In this document: positions 8,035-14,745 of the stretch, one piece after another | Position numbering within the stretch: position 1 is the stretch's first letter | Layout: every line of letters starts with the position of its first letter | Made by a program: the position numbers and the translations under genes | Notes under the pieces: generated by a model | The model's database searches: none | The model's input: only the letters and a program-made list of their open reading frames with translations | Told to the model about the DNA's origin: nothing | Source of the DNA: Sphingobacteriales bacterium | Lineage (GTDB): Bacteria; Bacteroidota; Bacteroidia; Sphingobacteriales; Sphingobacteriaceae | Reading direction: 5' to 3' | NCBI GenBank assembly: GCA_020058405.1 | Contig: JAGVEE010000188.1 | Span: 1 to 15,959, forward strand | Length of the DNA: 15,959 bases

Positions 8035-9609
8035 TTATTCTTCAATATTTGTCATTTTTTTATTGATATAAAGCATGCCTATTACAAAACAAACACCTGC
8101 CACTATAATTGGATACCATAATCCTTCTAAGTAAGGTTTATCAAAGGGTGCTGCTAAACCAGCTTCTGCGGCTTTAGTATTTGCAGCTGTTGCACTGGTT
8201 GCTAAATAGGTTGCAATAGCAGGTAATAAACCACCGAAGATTCCATTACCAATATGATATGGTAAAGACATCGATGTGTATCTTATTTTAGTAGGGAACA
8301 TTTCTACTAAAAATGCTGCGATAGGCCCATAAACCATGGTAACATAAAGTACTTGTATGAAAATTAACAGTACTAACATCCAATAACTACTGTCACCTAC
8401 ATGAATTGATTTCTGAACACTGATTTTATGTTCTTTACCATCTGCATCTACACCTAATAATTGTTTGCTTTCTTCATTATAAACACTACCATCCGTGTAT
8501 TTTTTTACCACTTTTATTACGTGTACAGAATCTGTTGTACCAGCCTTTAAAATTACCTCATCAGTAGTTTGTGATTCTGCAACAATTTCTGTCTTATTAG
8601 CCACATTCGCAGTTTGATAAATTTTCTCATAAATAGGGCGATAGGTTAAAATTGCTAACAACATACCCAACATCATAATGCCTTTACGACCAATTTTATC
8701 TGATAGCCAGCCGAAGAAAATAAAGAAACCTGTACCCGCCATTAATGCTGCGGCAATAATGTAATTGGTTTGATCAAAATCTATGTTACAAGTTTTCTGT
8801 AAAAAAGATAAAGCATAAAACTGACCAGTATACCATACTACCCCCTGCCCCATCGTAGCACCAAATAATGCAAGTAGTACAAATTTGAAATTTAGTTTAT
8901 TTCCAAACGATTCTTTCAACGGATTGGTAGATGCTTTGCCGCCTTCTTTTACCTTTTTGAAGAGTGGTGATTCATCCATGTTTCTACGAATGAAATAAGA
9001 AACTACCACCATTACTATAGAAATTAAAAATGGCACTCTCCAACCCCAAAGGTCGAAAGATTCTTTACTCATCGAATTTTTTGTAATCATAATTACAAAA
9101 AGGGAGATGAATAAACCTACAGTTGCAGTAGTTTGTATCCATGAAGTTCTTAAGCCACGTTTAGTAGGTTCAGAATGCTCGGCAACGTATGTTGCAGCAC
9201 CACCATACTCACCACCCAAAGCTAAACCTTGAAGTAAACGAAGTATTAATACTAATACTGGTGCTAAGTAACCAATGGTTTCATAACCGGGTATTATACC
9301 AATTAAAAATGTAGAGAAACCCATGATTAAAAGAGTAACCATGAAGGTATATTTTCTACCAATTAAATCACCTAGGCGACCGAAGAATAATGCACCAAAA
9401 GGACGTACTACGAAACCTGCAGCAAATGTTGCAAGTATCGAAAGGAAGCCTGCAGTTGGATTATCTGCAGGGAAAAATTTAGTGGCAATTACGGCTGCCA
9501 AACTTCCGAAAATATAGAAGTCGTACCATTCTATTAAAGTTCCTACAGATGATGCCGCAATGACACTCCATAATTTAGAACCCGTGCTATAATTTTTTTC
9601 TGTTGACAT
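8035..9609 (-). CDS. MFS transporter, metabolite:H+ symporter (MHS) family
   Basis: This 524-aa inner-membrane carrier has the signatures of the MHS branch: GTLIEWYDFYIFG (23-35), the loop 2-3 motif GRLGDLIGRK (77-86), RLLQGLALGGEYGG (124-137) and the repeat-related GWLSDKIGRK (300-309) in loop 8-9. Relatives such as ShiA, KgtP and ProP move small carboxylates or osmolytes with protons. A hydrophilic insert of about 80 residues (326-408) interrupts the protein between predicted helices 9 and 10, a position that faces the periplasm. The stop of the porin-like gene is only 11 bases upstream, so the two are probably cotranscribed. Given the acs and prpE-like genes later in the run, a short-chain carboxylate substrate is the best guess, but substrate cannot be read from the sequence. 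Confidence 0.92.
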   Translation of the reverse strand: MSTEKNYSTGSKLWSVIAASSVGTLIEWYDFYIFGSLAAVIATKFFPADNPTAGFLSILATFAAGFVVRPFGALFFGRLGDLIGRKYTFMVTLLIMGFSTFLIGIIPGYETIGYLAPVLVLILRLLQGLALGGEYGGAATYVAEHSEPTKRGLRTSWIQTTATVGLFISLFVIMITKNSMSKESFDLWGWRVPFLISIVMVVVSYFIRRNMDESPLFKKVKEGGKASTNPLKESFGNKLNFKFVLLALFGATMGQGVVWYTGQFYALSFLQKTCNIDFDQTNYIIAAALMAGTGFFIFFGWLSDKIGRKGIMMLGMLLAILTYRPIYEKIYQTANVANKTEIVAESQTTDEVILKAGTTDSVHVIKVVKKYTDGSVYNEESKQLLGVDADGKEHKISVQKSIHVGDSSYWMLVLLIFIQVLYVTMVYGPIAAFLVEMFPTKIRYTSMSLPYHIGNGIFGGLLPAIATYLATSATAANTKAAEAGLAAPFDKPYLEGLWYPIIVAGVCFVIGMLYINKKMTNIEE

Positions 9610-9620
9610 ATGTTTAGGTC

Positions 9621-11024
9621 TTATAAATAAATTTGAAATTGTAAGATAAACTCACCTTTACGATCAAATACTTTTTTGGTAGCATTATCATATATAGGGC
9701 GTGAAGAATATTGTGCTGTTAATTTTGCATGATGCCCATCAATAAAGGCATTGGCACCAATGTCATAATATGAGCCTTGTTCTTGAAGTGCATCAAAATC
9801 TTTCATTGCTAATGCAGCAAATGGTTGAAATCTTACTTTTTTAGAAATCTGTTTAGGCAATAAAATACCAGCTTGAGTGTACCATATACCACCGGTTCCA
9901 ATTGAATATCGAGCATCTCCAGCTCCTTCTGCTGCACGCGTACCAGTAAATGTTGGATCTACAGATCCTGTATTCATAATACCAATGCTTCGCAAATAAT
10001 TCGGACCAAAATCATAATTATAAAAAACAGAATAGGCAGTAATAGCCATTCCACGTTCTTTATTTCCAATTGGTAAATCCGCAAATGCATCTACAGAAAT
10101 TAATAAGATGTCGTTTTTTTGAGAAGTTTTAGTAGCAGCGTTAGTGTCTGTCCAACTTTCTGTTCCTTCTGTATTCTGATAAAAACCAGCTCCAATGTTA
10201 AACACTTTTTTAGTGCCCATATAGGTGCCCACTCTAAACGGCAATACATTCGACTCTTGATCGAAGAATTGATAATCAACATAACCACCCCAAGCAGATT
10301 TTCCTGTGTTGCGATCTACGGCAACATTAGGATTTACATTCATTGCTGTATTGGTAGCAAAAGGTTTGTTCATGTGGAATTGGTAACCCACTTTGTCTAA
10401 TCGACCTTTAATATAAAGTCCAAACTGACGAGCAAACTGATCTGAGTTTTCTATCAATGGCCAGTTAAATATAGGCGCATCAACAGTTAAAAAATTTAAG
10501 GTGGATGCGGATGTCATTCTTGAAATACCATTCCAATAATGCAAACCTGCACCCGCATACAAACTAAAACGGGCAGTAGTCCCATCAGATTTTTTGGCGG
10601 GTAACACTGCGTATTCATTCCAAGCATCATGGAAAAACAAGCCTGGTTTTTTACCGGGTCCGTATCCGCCTGTAGTAGCTGCAGTACCTGCAGCTCCACC
10701 ATTTAAGAAGGTTTGATTGTTAATACCAACGTGGGTTAAAATTAGGTAACGTGGACTAATTTGTGCAATGGCAAGGAAACGTAAGCGACGGGCGCCTATA
10801 TCCCAGGTGCTCGATTCTTGATTTCCATTCACCAAGGTTCCTGGGTTATTATCCACTGAACGTAACCAAACTTGGTTCCAAAAAATGAATCGAATATTTT
10901 TCGTTCCTTCTTTATCAATGTTTAGTTTCATTCCCGAACCATAATCTGGAGATCCTTGTGCAAACGATGTTGGGCCATAAAGAAAAGCTGCAAAAATCGT
11001 TAATAGTAAAAGTTTCTTTTTCAT
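9621..11024 (-). CDS. Outer-membrane porin-like beta-barrel protein
   Basis: The protein has 467 aa and starts with a clear signal peptide: MKKK, a hydrophobic stretch, and a likely cleavage after SFA or SFAQ near residue 23. The mature part is rich in alternating polar/hydrophobic stretches with many aromatic and glycine residues, for example GGYVDYQFF and RVGTYMG, and ends in FILQFQIYL, as expected for a terminal barrel strand. This fits a substrate-specific or general porin in the outer membrane; I do not recognise a TonB-dependent plug domain or a SusD-like partner. It is the first gene of the minus-strand run and sits 11 bases before the MFS transporter, suggesting that the pair carries one substrate across both membranes. 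The exact family is not certain. Confidence 0.82.
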   Translation of the reverse strand: MKKKLLLLTIFAAFLYGPTSFAQGSPDYGSGMKLNIDKEGTKNIRFIFWNQVWLRSVDNNPGTLVNGNQESSTWDIGARRLRFLAIAQISPRYLILTHVGINNQTFLNGGAAGTAATTGGYGPGKKPGLFFHDAWNEYAVLPAKKSDGTTARFSLYAGAGLHYWNGISRMTSASTLNFLTVDAPIFNWPLIENSDQFARQFGLYIKGRLDKVGYQFHMNKPFATNTAMNVNPNVAVDRNTGKSAWGGYVDYQFFDQESNVLPFRVGTYMGTKKVFNIGAGFYQNTEGTESWTDTNAATKTSQKNDILLISVDAFADLPIGNKERGMAITAYSVFYNYDFGPNYLRSIGIMNTGSVDPTFTGTRAAEGAGDARYSIGTGGIWYTQAGILLPKQISKKVRFQPFAALAMKDFDALQEQGSYYDIGANAFIDGHHAKLTAQYSSRPIYDNATKKVFDRKGEFILQFQIYL

Positions 11025-11043
11025 ACTAATTGGGTTTAGGGTT

Positions 11044-11064
11044 GTCTTTTACGCGTCAAAAGAC
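11044..11064. promoter_or_regulatory. 21-bp dyad upstream of the porin gene (possible operator or leader hairpin)
   Basis: GTCTTTT (11044-11050) and AAAAGAC (11058-11064) are perfect inverted repeats around a 7-base centre that contains the palindrome ACGCGT. The dyad lies 20-40 bases upstream of the porin start codon (11024). A second short palindrome, CTTGC-TG-GCAAG, is at 11082-11093. Either could bind a regulator or form a leader hairpin. No good match to the Bacteroidota promoter consensus was found in this 98-base gap. Confidence 0.4.
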
Positions 11065-11098
11065 AAATCCTAAATTCCATGCTTGCTGGCAAGAAAAG

Positions 11099-11111
11099 AA
11101 ATTTGGTATAG
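11099..11111 (+). repeat. Left copy of a 13-bp inverted repeat flanking the HTH gene
   Basis: AAATTTGGTATAG here matches the reverse complement of 11554-11566 at 12 of 13 positions, with TTGGTATAG identical. Both copies point inward, one on each side of the zinc-ribbon/HTH gene, as terminal inverted repeats would. No target-site duplication is visible outside them. Confidence 0.6.
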
Positions 11112-11122
11112 ATAAGTGGTAA

Positions 11123-11548
11123 TTAACGATCTTTAAAGCGCTCCCACTTAATGAGCATATACTTATCGCCCAATTCGGTAATCATCATTCCTGCCCCTTT
11201 AATATGCGATTGATCTTGAAAATAGTCGATTAATTCTTGATGTTTTAAGATTTTATAGGTTGGATGGTAGCCTAGTATCTCTGGCCTTTGCTTTATGTAT
11301 TGTTTTACCCAATTCATAACAGACACATGACTTACTCCTAAAATACGCTCTATTTCTCGGTAAGATACACCTTCTAAATAGAGTTGTAGCGCTTTTGTAA
11401 CATAGTAGTAATCTACCTTTTTACCTTCTTTTTGGACTGTAAAATTATACCCACATTGTTTACAATTATAGCGTTGTCGATCTTTAACGATCCCGCTTTT
11501 AACGTAGTTTTCCGACTGACATTTAGGGCAAAAAAGAGATTTTTCCAT
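11123..11548 (-). CDS. Orphan zinc-ribbon/helix-turn-helix protein, IS1 InsA-like
   Basis: The protein has 141 aa. A zinc ribbon is formed by Cys7-x2-Cys10 and Cys29-x2-Cys32, and a helix-turn-helix covers about residues 50-84, with the recognition segment ILGVSHVSVMNWVKQY. This pairing is the DNA-binding half of IS1-type transposases (InsA). The remaining 50 or so residues (HQELIDYF to KWERFKDR) do not look like a DDE catalytic domain, and no InsB-like frame lies next to it. It is therefore either a remnant or a domesticated DNA-binding protein. It is on the same strand as the porin-led run, 98 bases upstream of the porin, and 180 bases from the divergent rpmB. It is flanked by 13-bp inverted repeats at 11099-11111 and 11554-11566. 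A regulatory role for its neighbours is possible but unproven. Confidence 0.8.
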   Translation of the reverse strand: MEKSLFCPKCQSENYVKSGIVKDRQRYNCKQCGYNFTVQKEGKKVDYYYVTKALQLYLEGVSYREIERILGVSHVSVMNWVKQYIKQRPEILGYHPTYKILKHQELIDYFQDQSHIKGAGMMITELGDKYMLIKWERFKDR

Positions 11549-11553
11549 AAGGC

Positions 11554-11566
11554 CTATACCAATTTT
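11554..11566 (-). repeat. Right copy of a 13-bp inverted repeat flanking the HTH gene
   Basis: Read on the minus strand this is AAAATTGGTATAG, one mismatch from the copy at 11099-11111. It lies 5-18 bases upstream of the HTH start codon, so besides being a possible element end it could be an autoregulatory binding site. Confidence 0.6.
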
Positions 11567-11657
11567 GCATAAATATACTAATTTAGCAACATTATCAAAA
11601 TCTAAATTCTTGCTTTAAACCTTGTTAGAGGATATTCTAAACTATTTTAAAAAAATA

Positions 11658-11688
11658 TTTGTCCTTACCATATTTATTCAGATATTTG
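11658..11688 (+). promoter_or_regulatory. Likely promoter of the rpmB operon (Bacteroidota type)
   Basis: TTTG at 11658-11661 is followed after 19 bases by GATATTTG at 11681-11688. This fits the Bacteroidota primary sigma consensus TTTG-N19-21-TAnnTTTG with one mismatch in the -7 element. Transcription would start near 11695, leaving a leader of roughly 30 bases before rpmB. The rest of the 180-base divergent gap shows no other clear signal. Confidence 0.5.
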
Positions 11689-11728
11689 CACACTCTAAAA
11701 ATAATTAATAGAACATAAGAATATCGTC

Positions 11729-11962
11729 ATGTCAAAGATTTGTGATTTAACTGGTAAAACTGCGATGAATGGTAATAACGTTTCGAATTCGAATCGTAAA
11801 ACTAAAAGAAAGTTTTTCCCAAATTTGAAAACTAAGAGATTTTATATCCCTGAAGAAGATTCATGGATTACGCTAAAGGTCTCTACTTCAGCTTTAAAAA
11901 CAATTGATAAGAATGGAATCACTGCCGTTATCAACAAATTTGTGAAAACTGGTAAGATTTAA
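11729..11962 (+). CDS. rpmB: 50S ribosomal protein bL28
   Basis: This 77-aa basic protein has the bL28 start MSKICDLTGK, the central NVSNSNRKTKRKFFPNL stretch and the SWITLKVSTSALKTIDK region. It is part of the large ribosomal subunit near the E site. Only one cysteine is present, so this is the zinc-independent form. It is first in a compact set with rpmG (19 bases downstream) and the DUF4295 gene. The sequence before the ATG (AAGAATATCGTC) has no Shine-Dalgarno motif, as is usual in Bacteroidota. Confidence 0.97.
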   Translation: MSKICDLTGKTAMNGNNVSNSNRKTKRKFFPNLKTKRFYIPEEDSWITLKVSTSALKTIDKNGITAVINKFVKTGKI

Positions 11963-11981
11963 TTTATAAGGAATAAAAGAA

Positions 11982-12164
11982 ATGGCAAAGAAAGGTAATA
12001 GAGTTCAGGTCATCTTAGAATGCACAGAGCACAAAGATAGTGGAGTACCGGGCATGTCTCGCTACATCACCACCAAAAACAAGAAAAACACTACAGAGCG
12101 TTTGGAAATGAAGAAATTCAATCCAGTATTAAAACGCGTTACTGTACATAAAGAAATTAAGTAA
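11982..12164 (+). CDS. rpmG: 50S ribosomal protein bL33
   Basis: This 60-aa basic protein starts MAKKGNRVQVILECTEHK and ends with the bL33 signature KKFNPVLKRVTVHKEIK. It belongs to the large ribosomal subunit. The zinc-binding cysteine pairs of the C+ form are absent (one Cys only), so it is the zinc-independent form, like its neighbour bL28. A purine-rich AAGGAATAAAAGAA stretch precedes the ATG. It lies between rpmB and the DUF4295 gene. Confidence 0.97.
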   Translation: MAKKGNRVQVILECTEHKDSGVPGMSRYITTKNKKNTTERLEMKKFNPVLKRVTVHKEIK

Positions 12165-12184
12165 TCATACAATCCTGACAGATC

Positions 12185-12340
12185 ATGGCAAAGAAAGTAG
12201 TTGCAACGTTGAAAACCGGTACTGGTAAAGAGTACTCTAAAGTTATCACTATGGTGAAATCACCAAAAGGTGCATATTCTTTTAAAGAAATTGTAGTACA
12301 CAACGATCACGTAAAAGACGTATTAAAAGGTAACAAGTAA
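12185..12340 (+). CDS. DUF4295 small basic protein, probably ribosomal
   Basis: A 51-aa frame begins MAKKVVATLKTGTGKEYSKV and ends DHVKDVLKGNK; it is lysine-rich and lacks cysteine. Size, composition and place directly after rpmG identify the Bacteroidota-specific DUF4295 family. I believe this corresponds to bL38, the additional large-subunit protein reported in the Flavobacterium johnsoniae ribosome structure, but that link is from memory. It starts 20 bases after rpmG and is followed by an intrinsic terminator, which makes it the last gene of the ribosomal protein transcript. Confidence 0.9.
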   Translation: MAKKVVATLKTGTGKEYSKVITMVKSPKGAYSFKEIVVHNDHVKDVLKGNK

Positions 12341-12360
12341 TTGTACCCTTGAACTATATA

Positions 12361-12394
12361 AAAGCTTCTTTCGTTCGTGAAAGGAGCTTTTTTT
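12361..12394 (+). terminator. Intrinsic terminator after the ribosomal protein genes
   Basis: AAAGCTTCTTTC (12361-12372) pairs with GAAAGGAGCTTT (12379-12390), 12 pairs with one G-T wobble, around a 6-base loop, and runs into seven T (12388-12394). It ends only 12 bases before the ftsY start codon, so it may also work as an attenuator that sets read-through into ftsY. Confidence 0.85.
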
Positions 12395-12406
12395 ATTCAT
12401 AAGAAA

Positions 12407-13372
12407 ATGGGATTATTCGATTTTTTTTCATCAAAGAAAAAGGAAGAAACACTTGATAAAGGTCTTGAAAAGACCAAAGACAGTGTATTTGGCAAGTTAG
12501 CCAGGGCCATCGTAGGGAAATCGCAGGTAGACGCCGATGTTTTAGATAACCTTGAAGAAATATTGGTTTCTGCAGATGTTGGGGTTGAAACAACCCTTAA
12601 AATTATAGCTCGTATTGAACAACGTGTAGCAAAAGACAAATACGTTAACACTAGCGAACTCAATAACCTATTAAAAGAAGAAATCGCTTCCTTACTTTCC
12701 GAAAATCAAACTAAAGACTTTAATCACTTTGAATTACCTGATGGTAAAAAACCTTACGTAATAATGGTTGTAGGAGTTAACGGTGTGGGTAAAACTACTA
12801 CCATTGGTAAATTAGCCAATCAATTTAACAAAGCAGGTAAAAAGGTAGTATTAGGTGCAGCAGATACTTTCCGTGCGGCGGCGGTAGAACAATTGCATAT
12901 TTGGGGTCAACGTGTTGGTGTACGTGTAGTTTCTCAAAAAATGGGTGCAGACCCTGCTGCGGTTGCTTTTGATACTTTAAAATCTGCTATTGCCAACAAT
13001 GAAGATATTTGTATTATAGATACAGCTGGCCGATTGCATAATAAAATAGGCTTAATGAATGAGCTAAGTAAAATAAAATCGGTGATGCAAAAATTAATTC
13101 CTGATGCACCACATGAAATATTACTAGTATTAGATGCCTCTACCGGCCAAAATGCAATAGAACAAACCAAGCAATTTACAGCTGCTACAGAAGTAAATGC
13201 TTTAGCCTTAACAAAATTAGACGGTACTGCCAAAGGTGGTGTAGTAATTGGCATTTCAGATCAATTTAAAGTGCCTGTTAAATACATTGGTTTGGGAGAA
13301 GGCATAGACGACATCCAATTATTCAATAAAAATAATTTTGTGGAATCGCTGTTTGGGAATAACGTAAACTAA
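12407..13372 (+). CDS. ftsY: Signal recognition particle receptor FtsY
   Basis: FtsY is the SRP receptor GTPase that delivers ribosome-nascent chain complexes to the inner membrane translocon. The ATG at 12407 gives 321 aa starting MGLFDFFSSK, whose amphipathic, membrane-binding look supports this start; the frame's upstream extension starts at a GTG inside the terminator and is rejected. The acidic A domain of E. coli is absent, as in many short FtsY. The N domain covers about 20-105. The G domain has GVNGVGKTT (123-131), DTFRAAAVEQ (153-162), DTAGR (205-209) and TKLDGTAKGG (269-278). It lies 66 bases after the DUF4295 gene and 4 bases before rimO, with which it is surely cotranscribed. Confidence 0.98.
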   Translation: MGLFDFFSSKKKEETLDKGLEKTKDSVFGKLARAIVGKSQVDADVLDNLEEILVSADVGVETTLKIIARIEQRVAKDKYVNTSELNNLLKEEIASLLSENQTKDFNHFELPDGKKPYVIMVVGVNGVGKTTTIGKLANQFNKAGKKVVLGAADTFRAAAVEQLHIWGQRVGVRVVSQKMGADPAAVAFDTLKSAIANNEDICIIDTAGRLHNKIGLMNELSKIKSVMQKLIPDAPHEILLVLDASTGQNAIEQTKQFTAATEVNALALTKLDGTAKGGVVIGISDQFKVPVKYIGLGEGIDDIQLFNKNNFVESLFGNNVN

Positions 13373-13376
13373 CAAC

Positions 13377-14684
13377 ATGAAAACTAAAGGTAACAAAGCT
13401 AAAATCAATATTGTAACGCTAGGATGTTCTAAAAACATAGTAGATTCTGAGGTATTGATGGGACAATTAAAAGGAAATGATTTTGAAGTTAGTCATGAAT
13501 CTGAAAAATTAGACTTTGGAACCGTTATCATAAATACTTGTGGTTTTATTGATAATGCCAAGCAGGAATCTATTGATACCATTTTGAAATATGTAGATTT
13601 AAAAGAGCGTGGTGATATAGAAAAAGTATACGTTACAGGTTGTTTATCTCAACGTTATAAAGACGATTTAGAAAAAGAAATACCCAATGTGGATGCTTAT
13701 TTTGGCACCAATGATTTAGCAAGAATTTTAAAAACAGTTGGAGCAGATTACAAACATGAATTAATTGGCGAACGATTAATTACCACTCCTTCTCATTTCG
13801 CTTATTTTAAAATTGCTGAAGGTTGCAACAGACCTTGTTCTTTTTGCGCCATTCCAATTATGCGCGGAGGCCATGTTTCTAAAACAATTGAAGACTTAGT
13901 TAAAGAAGCGAAACATTTAGCCAAAAACGGTACGAAAGAATTAATATTAATCGCTCAAGATCTTACCTATTATGGTTTAGATATTTACAATGACAGGAAG
14001 CTTGGCGATTTGTTGAAACACTTATCAGACATAGAAGGCATAGATTGGATACGTATGCAATACGCCTACCCTTCTCAATTCCCGATGGATGTGTTAGACG
14101 TGATGAATGAACGTGAAAACATTTGTAATTATTTAGATATGCCCCTGCAACATATTACAGACAATATGTTGAAATCTATGCGAAGAGGAATTTCGAAACG
14201 AAGAACTAAAGAACTGATACAAGACATACGTGCTAAAGTTCCAAACATTGCATTACGTACTACACTTATTGCTGGCTACCCTGGAGAAACAGAACAAGAT
14301 GTAGAAGAAGTAATAAACTTTGTGGAAGAAATGAAATTTGATAGACTAGGAGTATTTACCTATTCGCACGAAGAAAATACACATGCACATACACTAGTAG
14401 ATGATGTACCCGCTGATGAAAAACAAGAACGTGCTGATAGAATAATGGCGGTGCAACAAGACATTTCATTGGAGCTAAACCAAGCAAAAGTTGGGAAGCA
14501 ATACAAAGTATTAATTGACAGAATTGAAAAAGACCATTTTGTAGGTCGAACAGAATTTGATTCGCCTGAAGTGGATAACGAGGTGTTAATTACAGCTAAA
14601 GATGAGTATTTACGCATCGGTGATTTCGTGAACGTAGAAATTGAGTCGGCTGCCGAATTTGATTTATACGCCAAAAGAGTATAA
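13377..14684 (+). CDS. rimO: Ribosomal protein uS12 methylthiotransferase RimO
   Basis: RimO is a radical-SAM enzyme that adds a methylthio group to an aspartate of ribosomal protein uS12. The 435-aa protein is the usual length. The N-terminal UPF0004 domain supplies cysteines 17, 55 and 89 for the auxiliary iron-sulfur cluster. The radical-SAM motif is CNRPCSFC (Cys150, Cys154, Cys157). A TRAM domain fills the last 65 or so residues. NIVTLGCSKN near the start and MPLQHITDNML separate RimO from the tRNA enzyme MiaB, which has different residues there. It starts 4 bases after ftsY. Confidence 0.96.
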   Translation: MKTKGNKAKINIVTLGCSKNIVDSEVLMGQLKGNDFEVSHESEKLDFGTVIINTCGFIDNAKQESIDTILKYVDLKERGDIEKVYVTGCLSQRYKDDLEKEIPNVDAYFGTNDLARILKTVGADYKHELIGERLITTPSHFAYFKIAEGCNRPCSFCAIPIMRGGHVSKTIEDLVKEAKHLAKNGTKELILIAQDLTYYGLDIYNDRKLGDLLKHLSDIEGIDWIRMQYAYPSQFPMDVLDVMNERENICNYLDMPLQHITDNMLKSMRRGISKRRTKELIQDIRAKVPNIALRTTLIAGYPGETEQDVEEVINFVEEMKFDRLGVFTYSHEENTHAHTLVDDVPADEKQERADRIMAVQQDISLELNQAKVGKQYKVLIDRIEKDHFVGRTEFDSPEVDNEVLITAKDEYLRIGDFVNVEIESAAEFDLYAKRV

Positions 14685-14734
14685 ATAAAGTTTCTCGAAC
14701 TATTCTTAGGTATATACGTTATCCATTTAAATTT

Positions 14735-14742
14735 TATATTTG
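14735..14742 (+). promoter_or_regulatory. TATATTTG, a perfect -7 element just before bshC
   Basis: This octamer matches TAnnTTTG exactly but lies only three bases before the bshC ATG, so a start about seven bases downstream would give a leaderless message. No TTTG or TTG is seen at the expected -33 spacing, and such octamers are not rare in AT-rich DNA. The assignment is weak; read-through from rimO is equally possible. Confidence 0.25.
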
Positions 14743-14745
14743 AAT

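Noticed and set aside
11123..11566. Active IS1-family insertion sequence
   Set aside because: No DDE catalytic frame, no target-site duplication, and the ends do not look like IS1 ends as I know them.
12377..12406. GTG start of ftsY at 12377
   Set aside because: It lies in the terminator hairpin, and the peptide from 12407 (MGLFDFF) is the typical FtsY start.
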